A stretch of DNA of 62,000 nt from positions 23,004,004 to 23,066,003 of the forward strand of contig OZ037765.1 in the NCBI GenBank assembly GCA_964035545.1. The letters run 5' to 3'. The notes beneath the pieces are model-generated. The model worked only from the letters and a program-made list of their open reading frames with translations. It did not search any database and was not told the DNA's origin. How positions within the stretch are numbered: position 1 is the stretch's first letter; every line of letters begins with the position of its first letter. The stretch is from Bugula neritina (Eukaryota; Bryozoa; Gymnolaemata; Cheilostomatida; Bugulidae). Position numbers and translations under genes: made by a program. Positions 40,102 to 51,900 of the stretch are shown here, in pieces.

Positions 40102-42868
40102 GCTGTACAAATCGTGACCAAGAAAACTAATCACAGCATTCACAGCTGTCAGGACATAATGCTGCAGCATAGTTTAGTGTATGATTCATTAGACCATACA
40201 GCTTTTCCATTTCTCAGTGACAGTGACATAAGGAAATGTGCTCAGCAACGAATTGGTTAATTAAACATCAACAACATTTTACAGGATTTTATATTCTGAA
40301 GCCATTAGGCTATATTATTTATACATGTATATTATAATTATTCTAGCATATTGTAACATTCTATTTTGATGAAACCACATACTAATTATACATTTTATTG
40401 AAATCAAAAAGAATTCATGAACTTTGTCAGATCTGGAATTTAACTCTTGTTTGATCAAAACAACTCTTATTCGTTATGCAACTAATCCTCGTAAACAGAT
40501 ATCTTTTTGAAAAAGCTGTTCCCAATCCTCATCCATCAACACCAGTATGATGTTTTTAAGCTTGAATAATCAAACCACCATGAATGTTTAAATTACATGT
40601 TTATGGCTTCTCTTTCTGTGTAGATAACAATCAAAATATCAAAAATATGATAATGACTGCCAGTTTTTATCAATAGCTCAAACATAAAAATACATTATAA
40701 AACATTACATAACAAAAAAATAAACGTATGTTGCTCTGAATATCAAAAATGGTTCAAGACCAAAATTATTAAACTGGCCTAAACTGAATTTTGCACCATA
40801 AACTTCCATATTTTTGGTATATCATCATGAATTAATACTGAAATATACATTTAGAGTAGACTGTAAAGTTATGAATTCATTCCAATGATTGTAGTTGTTG
40901 AGTTTTAGCCACAAAACATGAAGGAACATGCTGCTATAAGCATCAAGCTTACCATGTATTCTTTTATTCTACTTCTCTTTCAGTTTTCCTTTAAAGAGTA
41001 ATGAAAGTCAATGGTTGTCTCCAAGGTGATGCTTTTAGCATAAAAACTAAAATGTTTTGCATTGAGTTTAGCTTCTTCGCGTCATCTTATATACTCACCA
41101 AAGCTGTAGCATGTATATAAAATACAGGCTATGGCGGTTGAGAATAAATGTTAAATTGTGTTCCCATGCATATGCTTTATTTTGCAAGTTAAATATTTCT
41201 ATACAGTTTATAAACTGGAATGTTTAAATTTTATACTTATGCTCCTCAAACTCAGACTTAACATTATAAGGTGTGGAATTAGATAGTAAAGCTTCTTATA
41301 CTGTGTTACAAAATGACAAAAATATGCAGCCGGGAGTTATTGTAGGGCCACACGACGCGGGTTTCCCTCATGCGGGTCCGTATTTTTGTAAACCCATCCC
41401 GGAAACAACCTGCCACACACAATGCATGGGTTGTGAATGTGGAAATTTATTAGCTAATGACTTGTACCTTAACTTTACTGCTCACCTATGGAGTGCCAAA
41501 CAGTAAAAAAATGGCTTATTATTGCATCTCGGTGACTAGTCAATATTCCGAAGGCCCATTAGTCCGAAGGCCCATTAGTCCGAAGGTCCATTAGTCCAAA
41601 AATTAGTAGACACATGATAGTAAAGAGCATCCTCACTGAGAATATCATTGATTTCACTCACAATCTAGTTTAAGTTCTTGCTCTGTTAATGTTAATGTGG
41701 GTGGCATGCGTGTTGCCTACTTGCGATTGTTTAGCCTGAGATTGCACTATGACCAGAAAACAGCTGCCACAATTAGGGCTGCATCATCTATCAACATTTC
41801 ATTATGGCTGCTTTATAAACAAAGTACACAGCAAGCTATTCACTAGCCTGTCAGCTAGCAACCCTGTAATTAGTATGTACACATCAGTATCTTCTCATCT
41901 CTAAGTGTTCACTGAAGCATGAAGTGCTGTGCAATGATGATAACTTAAGGAAAGGTGTGCACCAAAAACAATATATCGCAAAACTATTAATAATTACAGT
42001 AACATCATGTTAGAACTTTTACTGAGTTCACTAGGGTAATTTTGTAAGGTGCACAAAGTGCTCAGGCTATGTGTGACAGCCGATTACAATTCTTTTCTTC
42101 CAAGTCTGTATCAGATCATGCTTACAAAGTTTAATGAGTTGTTGGGAGGGTTTACTTGAGATATTTATGTCGATCAATTATTTTTAGTCAGAACTCATAA
42201 GTTATAATCATTGCTTAATGAGTTTTACAAACATCAGTTTGTTTTGAAAACTTAAAACTCAACACAAATATAAAGTAACATCAAACTAGATTTTTGTTTT
42301 TATTATATCACTAAGCAGACTTCTCAGAGCATGTATACAATATCTTTATTTAGAAACTCATGTCTTACTAAAATTCTGGCGATTTTCAATACAATTATAA
42401 TAATTCAAGTGTAAAATGCAAGAATCAAAAGTGAAAAAATAAATTTATGGAAAACTAATAACTTGTGAAAAATCAAGACTGTTAGGTATGTAATTTATAT
42501 TTTATAGTATTATAATATTTTGTAATTTCATAATTTTCTATAACACTTTTTCCATTACAATGCAAACAATTTCTGTGTATAACTAATAAACACAGGAAAC
42601 TTGTGAATTATGAGTTTAACTATCAACAAAATTTAAAATACAAAATGAAAAATATAATAAAAACTAAGTGTGCCACAGCATTTCACACTTTGTTCAATTT
42701 CAGTCTATAGGTACTTCAGTATAAAATATCTTATTCAGATCCCACGCATCTAAAACCAAAAATGTATAATGTGGCTGTATAGGTGTCTCTGTCATATTCA
42801 AACCTGTTGGCTCATTTTATAAACTAACAAAGTTTTCATGTCTAAAATGCATCCAATTCCACACGTGA
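40102..42868. other. intergenic region, no gene seen
   Basis: AT-rich DNA between the duplicated unit and the 3' end of the kinase gene. A somewhat less AT-rich open frame at 41273-41506 (77 codons, Cys-rich C-terminal half) has no convincing homology or splice support. The 16-bp repeat at 41545 lies just after it. A minus-strand AATAAA at 42345-42350 could end the kinase transcript. Confidence 0.45.
41545..41600. repeat. 16-bp tandem repeat (ccgaaggcccattagt)
   Basis: Three nearly perfect copies and a decaying fourth. Repeats of this style occur near the ends of interspersed elements in invertebrate genomes, but no element boundary is seen here. Confidence 0.85.
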
Positions 42869-42975
42869 GTCTAGAGGTAAGTCTGTAAGTCTAGAGGTAA
42901 ATGTGTGAGTCTAGAATTGTAAGTGTGTGAGTCTAGAGGTAAGTCTGCGAGTTTAGAGGTAAGTCTGCGAGTCTA
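42869..42975. repeat. 20-bp tandem repeat running into the kinase stop codon
   Basis: About five and a half copies of gtctagaggtaagtctgcga. The last partial copy (gtctagaagcc) contains the reverse complement of the TAG stop codon and the preceding Phe codon of the kinase gene, so the array begins exactly at the end of the coding sequence and fills the start of its 3' UTR. Confidence 0.85.
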
Positions 42976-45900
42976 GAAGCCTTGATCCCAGCCAGACATG
43001 TCATCTGGTGGCTCCTCTGAGTCATCTTCTGGATAATCATCAAAGTTTCTCATATCAGAAGGTGACTGGACCTAAAACAGTGTCATATTATGTATACAAT
43101 ACATAACAGGAAGAGCAAAGTATATACTTGCTGTACACCATCTTAGTCCCTGAATGGCTAGAGCTGCATATGCAGCTCTGTGAGGTTGTCCTTTTAGAAT
43201 TTAGAAATTTTTTTACGTAAATTAATTGAAACTGCTGCTTTTTTAAGTATCAGTTAAAAAAAATTCTGTAATGAGTGAGTCTTTTCAAGGGTACAGATTA
43301 AAGTTCTTCTGTTATTGTGTTAAAATTTTAAATACTATTTTTAAAAAAAATTGTTTACGATTAATGCAACGCAACCATGTTACTAATTAATTTAAAAATG
43401 ATAAATTTAGTTGGTTCTCCATATCAAACAAATAATATACATTATATACTGCTTGCATGTAGACTAAACCAGTAGGTATAACATACTAAATATAGCCTAC
43501 AGACAACAAAGAATAGAAATCAGATAGGGTATTGGAGGTGTGATTGATCAGTGTGGTGTACTCACAGTGGGAACATATGGCGTTGGCAAGCTTCTGTTGT
43601 GCAAGCCACTCCAGTTGAAGCCCTCAAACCATTTGTGCTTTTGCACATCTTTCACTCCAGCCCCGCCATAACCTAACCTTTCACTAGGAATTTCTCTGCA
43701 GAATATCAAATCAGAGATTAATTCAGTTACGATATTTCATTTACCAACAGTATTGTTATCAACTATAGACATAACTGCAAAAGCAAATTCAATATTACAT
43801 AAGCCAGTAATGCAGAAACAATTCAAAGCTTTAATGATTGTTTCATTTTTTACAATATTTGCAGTACGTTATACAGCGACAACAGCTATTTTTCTAATAT
43901 GGTTTTACAACAACCCACGCATATAAATACAAACTGCATTAGAATTAATTCATTATTACATCGACTTGAAATTAATAGAAGCTTCAAAGTGCAAACCAAC
44001 AACATATAATATTATTTATAAACAATTGGATGGAGTTGGTGTCACACAATAATCTGTTAGGCACAAACCAAGTTTAGTCACATCTCAAGACATTACCTTT
44101 TGTAACTAGGACCATCCACATACTTTAATTTATTTTCAGGGCTGTTGCGCAATAGTTTAGAATCTAATCGAATTAAAGATAATTTAGACTTGATTTTATT
44201 TGAACCAGAAACTCTGGAAGCATTAGGTTCAGCTGATAAAGTATGTGGATGTTTCCATGCAACAACTACACGTTCTCGAGGGTTTAATCTAAAATACACG
44301 TCAAAACAAGGTAATGACCTAAGATTTTATTTTTAGATTATCATTTAGATAATATAGAGAACTGATTTTAGTTAAAGATCACAAGTTGTGTGACATTTAT
44401 AGAGTTGAACTTACCGGCAAAGACGTTTGATGAGACTTGTGGCATTTCGAGATATTTTCCTAGGAAAGTCTATAGAATCTATTCCTCGGAGAATCATGTT
44501 GTATGTTCTCATTGGATCCGAACCAGTAAATGGTGGGCTGCATACATTAATTTACAGTGAGATGATAAAATGATGCATTATTCAGTACTACTATCATAGA
44601 AACAAAACAAATATGAGTCCAGATATAGCCTTAAGAATTATTTAAGTTTTCGATGAGTTTTTGATGCTTATGGGTATTTAAAGTAATGTTGAAAGAATTT
44701 TAAAATTTTACTCAACTTTAGCTCTCCAGTTTTGTCGAATATAATTGATTTGAAAAGGGCACTTTTTATAAAATGAAAATAAGACAGATATAATGGTGAA
44801 ATGTGGTGTTGCTTGTCGAATTGGAAACAAAGCATGCAGATCTTATAACAGATCATTAGATACTTGCAGTGATTACACATTTTATTTTTCTCATTTCTAA
44901 ATACACAGAGTTCAGGTATTACATGGGCCCTCTGCAGAAGACACTTTTGAGCAGTTCTGGTATAAATAAACGAAACTTTGTTTATTTCGTACAGCACATG
45001 CTAATCTAACATAAAGAGAAGCTACAAAAAACTTTGTTTTTCCTTTTGCAACAAATAGGTTATGCATGTATGTGTATCGTCTTTATAAAATTTTATAAAA
45101 TTACAACACAGCTAAGATAATATAAATGTAAAAATGTTTTAACAAACCTACACATTAGATTTTGATAAAACTTTTTTGCTCGCTATGTATTCCTCACCTT
45201 CCAGTAAGCAGTTCAAACATAAGTATTCCTAGAGACCAGTAGTCTGCTGCGAAGTCGTGTCCCTTGTTTAGTATGATTTCTGGAGCCACATACTCTGGAG
45301 TACCACAGAATGTCCATGTTTTCATGCTGTAACCAATTCTCTTAGCAAAGCCAAAGTCGACCTAAACAGTAATAAGTTATACTTTATATTATTAAATCAA
45401 ATAATGATTGCTCATAGTCAAAATAGCAAAATATTATATTATTATACTAATTATGATGCAATGGCACTTTTATTTTCAAAAAGTTAACCATAAATATAAA
45501 CAAACTTTTACTGCTAGTGAAGTAGCAAAAGAAAAATATGTTTACCAATTTGATGTATCCTCGATTATCGAGTAGCAGATTTTCAGGTTTAAGGTCTCTG
45601 TAGACGATGCCTCGGCTGTGGAGGTAAGTAAAAGCTTCGACAACACATGCTGTGTAGAATCGTGCAGTCGGATCATCAAACACTTCTTTATCTCTGAGAA
45701 GAGTCCAAAGTTCACCTCCAAGACAAGGTTCCAGCAACATGTAGAGATACTTCCTGTCTTTGAACGTCCTGTAGCATCTAAACAAAACAGTTTTACTACT
45801 CAGTTTCTCAAAGTAAAACACGCAAAGTTAATTTGACTTGGGAAAATCTCTATTCAGTCAAAATCCATAATACGAATGAGCACGAACACACACACAGACA

Positions 45901-48900
45901 CACCTACAGACACACACACACACAGATACACACAGATACACACAGATACACACAGGCACAAATACACATTTGAAGCACTTAGGCAAGCAGACTAAGTGTA
46001 ACTAAAATTTGCTAATTCTCCAAAGTTTGCCAGATGTTGATCACATCTAAAAATTATTTATCTCAATTATTGTACTCAAATGAACGCATCAGCAATGCTG
46101 GCTTCACTTACTTGACTATGAAATCACAAGAAGCCTCACTCATTATTTTCTTTTCATTCATAATGTGTTCCTCTTGCTTAGTCTCTACAATATGGGCTTT
46201 CTTCAAACATTTCAGTGCATATGTTTTACTTTTATTCTCGTTCATTTGCACCTAGCAATCAGATATTAATTATACATGTATTTTTAGTTCCAAATTAAAT
46301 TCGTTATCTTAGGCCATCACACTAATTAGCTATGCTAGCAAATCTGCATGCAATACGTAGTTGAGAACACACTAACTATACTTATAATCAACTAATGAGT
46401 TGTGTCGTTGTTAATCTATACCGACCAGCTATAGATTGAGCATTATATGATTCTAGTAGAACTAAAAATAAATACTTATATACAAGGAGCAACTCTGCTA
46501 ACATTACATTACAGATACATTAAAGACTGTTGCGAAATAAATGTTTATATTATAATAAACATCATATAATTTACACAAATAGTTTTGCAGCACAGCTAAC
46601 TACGTATATCACTGGTTAACTTTCTTTACATAGATGTTAGATATTATCTTATGGTATACTAAGAATATGCTTTCGTTTCTTTTGCTAACTTTATGTTGAC
46701 CTCTCATTGCTTATAACATGTATTCAGTGGCAATTGTCTGTATACATTTACATACAATTATATATAGAATGTAGATGTTAGCGAACTTTATAGTAGAAGC
46801 CTTGTGAAGTTCATCGCAGCTTGCTATTTAACACACGCTCCCTCTATAAGTTAGCTTCACATTAACTGCACTTACCAATTCTACCCGGCCAAACCCTCCC
46901 ACTCCTAGGGTGGCAATCACTGTAAAGTCACTTAGTCTTAAGGAGGCAAATTCTTTCGCCACAACATGCCTGTAACAAACAAATAGCCGTGATGCATGTT
47001 GACCGTCTATTCATATATAACAAACATTTAGTATTTGTATAAGTATTTCGTAATATTGTTTTATCACTCTATGAGTATATCTTTGCTAAAAAACTATAAT
47101 CAGCAAACCGTGGAGAAGAGTTTATGTTTACTTTTAGACCTTGACATTTACAGTTGCATCAAATAGTTCCTTAATCCATTATTCATGATAGGCAGAAACA
47201 GCTGTAGCAATAAATCTTACGTGCTGGGCATGCCGTCAGGGTAGGCTTTTTGGATGTCCGCTATGTTACTTATAAGTTGCACGTAGGAATCTCTGTCTAT
47301 GACAAGGCAGTCAACACCCTCAGGGTCGTCTGCTATTATATTTGCGGTCCTCACATCCTCTCTATAAATACAATTATTATACTCATCCTTTACTCCATTT
47401 TTCTGATTAAATGTATATATTTTAATTTACCTATATACCACTCATTTGCTAGCTTGCCACTTTAACTATTACCTCCAATGAAACAAACAAACATACACTA
47501 TGATATTATGTAATTCTATTAATTAGATTTATTATTTTAAGTGATTTATTCAATATCCATTTTGAGAAATTGAATTTAGTCTTTCCAAACCTTTGCTTAT
47601 TAAAAACTTCATGTGCCATGGTTTGAGCATTTTTTATAATTTAAAATAACGCATGAGAAACTAGTTGCCTTTGCACAGACTCCGGCTGCTTTTAGTTTAG
47701 ACTAATTGTTTCGTGTGGAAACACTGATTCCTGTTAGTATTCGATGCTTCACTTCAGTTAAGAGAAAAACTTGAAATGGCTGTAAAGATTGCTGTTGCGC
47801 TTTTCTTTTGCAAATGCCTGCACATTACTTTAGCTTGCAAATTAAATTCACATTCTAAACAAAATCTGGCTCTTTATTGACAGATGCATAAAGTTGTCCT
47901 ATATATATATATAACAGAGTATGCTGTAGTCTGCAAAATTTAAACTGGCTGCTCAATAATATTGAATAACCCACCTGCACACACATAAAACAGCAAGAAT
48001 AATCAGCTAGATTAACATTTTATTACCAACACATACAATCTTATTCACCTCGTAAACTATTTTTAATTAATCTAAACTATTTATTATCTACTTGTACATG
48101 TACTGGCATGAAATGTTTTATTCCTTTTAGCACTTAATTTTTTTTATAACAATAGAAGATTGTTGTAGTTAAGCAGCTGTTTTAATAGTTGATTACATCT
48201 CATTACTCACCCTTGTAGTGCTTTTTCACCAAAAAAGTCACCCCGCTTTAAATTTCTTATGAAAGCAGCTTCTTCGCCATTTTCAGCTTTTCTGGTAACC
48301 TTCACCTTAAAGCATAATAATATTTTACTATGGCTGAAAATCGCATTGCACGTCAGCAAAAGTAAGATAATATTATATGGGCACACCATGCAATATGTGG
48401 TGCCACTTGTTGATGAATATAAAATAACATAAAAGAATTTGCAAACCAAAAAGCACTTATATTTACCTGTCCTTTAGAGATGATGTAGAATGTGTCTCCT
48501 CTGGCATCTTGTCTGCAGATGTAGTCTCCATTGTTGTAGTGAGCTTCCTCTAAGACGTCTGCTAGCTTGCTAATTTTATCATTGGTCAACTCTTTAAATA
48601 TTGGCACACTAAAAACCACAAGTCTGTATGAACATGTTGCAAGAAAAAACTGCCAAGTACATAAAGTAAGAGAATTAACTTTAGCCTGTTGTGATGATTT
48701 TGTGTTTTAAGTTATAGAATATTAATACTTTTTATTAAATTAATTACCCCAAATTATTTCAAAGATATTACATATTACAGTCATCCAGTCTTTTGCTAAC
48801 AGAAATAGTAAATCGTAACCAAAACTGCAATCAGTAGTGTTATATAGTTTGTCTTTAAACATAATAAATTCATTCCAGACCAAATAGTATAGCTTAAACT

Positions 48901-51900
48901 AATCTATTGTCTACAGCTCTGCAAATCTGCAGGATGTAGTACGTGGAAAATATTTACAGAATACAACATTTAAGAAGAAATAGCTGTTGTCTCCAAGTGC
49001 TACCTGGAACAACTGTACTCAAGCAGAGACAATCTTGTTGAATGTGAAAGTTTATGATGCGGACTAGTGAGAAATGACAGCTCATTTGGAGATTGATGCT
49101 CACAGCGCAGCTGGTCATATCTTTCTAATAAGTCAATGCTGTCCCTTTCATATCTATGACAGTGTTTGTCTGAGGCAGGGTAGGTTAAAGCCTCACTCTC
49201 ATCCACTACAGTAATTGAGCCATTTATATCATTCACATCAAAGCAAGCGTGAATGTCAGTAACTGGTTGTTTACGTAATCGAGATTTCTTCTTATTTCGT
49301 TCTATTACAAGAGGTAACGTAAACTCAGCATGCTGTGTAGGTGAGGCAGGAATATCCTGTATGCAAACTGAGAGATGCACATCTGAGTTGCTCCTAGTCA
49401 CGGCTGGTATCTGGTTACCAGGTTTTGTGCTTACTAAATCTATTTTCAAAGTCGGCAACGTATCTTGAGATCTTGCCAGACATCCCTTTGACGGTGATAA
49501 TACTTTTGGCATCGCTTCCAGATATCCTACAACCTTGTGTATGACTTTGCTGTTCACGGAAAATTTGGAGTCAGAAGAAATCACAAATCTTCTTGTTACT
49601 TTAGAGTGGCAACATCGTATGAGCAAACCTCAGAGAAAATTATCCATTAATAAGTATTGTTCAAGTTTCACAGTGTATGAAAACTACTGTGTTTCAGTAC
49701 TCAGTTGAATGATGACTTGCTCATAGGCTGCCTTTATACCGTCTGCAAGGGAAGCTTGCTTGCTCCCTAATTAACGTGTAACTTGTGTATGATACTTGTA
49801 AGTGAAGTTCAAGGTAAAAGTAGATTAGAAACTGGTTGGAATGATTATGGCAATCTCGTAATTATTACGTCATGGCACATTAATTAGGAGGGCTTACAGA
49901 TTAGCTAGGTCAGAAAATTAGCATACAGCTTGTGTAAAATTATGTAATGCTATAGACTGATAGAAGAATTGCTCATTGACATTTCATAATAGCTTCTCAT
50001 TTACAAACAAACTTTTCTATGTTAGTATATATTTATAACTAAGACTTAATTTTTGTTTCACATCCTTTGATCATTGAGAGTTACATCAGCTATACATTGG
50101 GGATAACTCCAATACTAACAAATTAACTGCATAATTGTAATCAAGTATATTATTGGTCGTAGTAGATCATAATCTTGCAGCTATAAATGAAAGATTACAC
50201 TAAAAAGACTAACTTGAATGCATTGCTGATTTTGCTATATGTACAGTGAATATTTTTTAATTCAAAGTGTTTTCATGGCAAAAGATATTTTTATTCATCA
50301 GTGCTTGCTTAAGAAATCTCCACCAAACAACATCACATGCAGCTGTTTATAAAGCAACTCAGCGTCTTATTCCCATTAAAATAATAATATAACATAAATT
50401 AATGTATTATAATTATTTAGTTATTTATTTACTGGATATTTACAGTAAGGCCTATTGTTATGTATTTATTACTCTTTGCTATTGAGGTTTCTTTTTACTT
50501 TCAATTTTTCTTTAAATTCAAAGATCCGAGTTGGAGTCTAGAGTGTGTTGTGACTTATAACCTATGGAACACCATTAACTTTAAACAAAACCTTAAAATC
50601 TATCAATCTGAATTTGTTATGGTTGAACTGACTGCCAATTAACACTTTTTTACTTGGTTTTGGTTTAGAAAAAAAAGCTTTTATAAGTTACTTGCAAGAG
50701 TTGCCTTCTTTTATCTCTGCTGCCTAACCACATGATTACCTGGTCAGGAACTCCGTGTATTCTTGTTGTTTCTGCATTCCAGTCTCCATCATAATGCTTT
50801 GAAAGCATGGCCTGTCGATGGCCCATAGTTTGCACTCTGTCAAGGCTAAAACACATCAAATCAGTAATCGGTAATAATGTTTATACACACACACACACAC
50901 GCACACACGCACACACGCACACACGCACACACACGCACACACGCACACACGCACACACGCACACACGCACATTATATGTGACCTGGCACCACAAAACAAG
51001 GGATGTATATAAAATGTATAAAACCTAGTTATTACTATGAAGTGATAGAGCAGAGTTTTTCAAACATTTTGCACTTTATTTGAAGTCTCTAGCATAAATA
51101 GAACTCGAGATATCAGTATTTAAAAACTTTACCGTTTTTAGAATTTCTAAATTACTGTTTCGAGAAAATCGCGTTTAAAGTTGGCAACTCTAGAATAAGT
51201 TGATAATTATTTGTTTACAATTTACAAACCTTAGCAACGGGTCTTTGTATAAAAGAAATAGTGACAAATTTGGTATCAAAATAATTGTGAAAGTTTGGGC
51301 TTTCTGTTAAACTAAATTTCATGCTGCCTCAACATAAAATTAGGTCAAATATGGCCGCCAAACTTTTTGTCCAATCTATTTGCCAATTTGCTTTTTACTT
51401 TGTTTAATGGTTGAAAGGTTTAACAATTCCAGCAAAGAAGAGGATGTTTCAGCAAGTTTGTGTGTTGAAATATTTAAATTAGGCATCCAAGTCAGCAGGA
51501 AGTAATATAAAACAAAATGGCAGCTGCTTCCTCTTATACATTGAATATCTCCCTTTCCTCTAGTATATTGTGTAATATATCAAACTGCAGCTATTGAGCT
51601 GTGCTGTTTCATAATTATTGCTTAATGAGTAGAACACTTATTAGAAAATTATTTGACTATTATGAGATCATGCGAGGTTCATTCATAAATATCTTTATAA
51701 TCTCTAACGGCAACTAAATTTAGCAATTGATTTGGCTGAGATGTTGAAAATATAAACATAAAATTAGCTATTAGAACTTTTGAGTTTTATTAGGCATTTT
51801 TATTCACATTTATAACATCAAATACATTATTTTAAAAAACAAATTAAATGCAGATAGATAGATAGATACAACTATTATGCTTGAATTAACTTTTATCAAG

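Noticed and set aside
41273-41506. A 77-codon open frame with Cys and His residues
   Set aside because: No recognised motif, no supported splice sites; kept only as part of the intergenic description.
50665-50859. A separate 64-codon minus-strand open frame starting MMCFSLDR
   Set aside because: It is the wrong frame of the PKG exon 50740-50845, whose correct frame encodes the end of cyclic-nucleotide site A.
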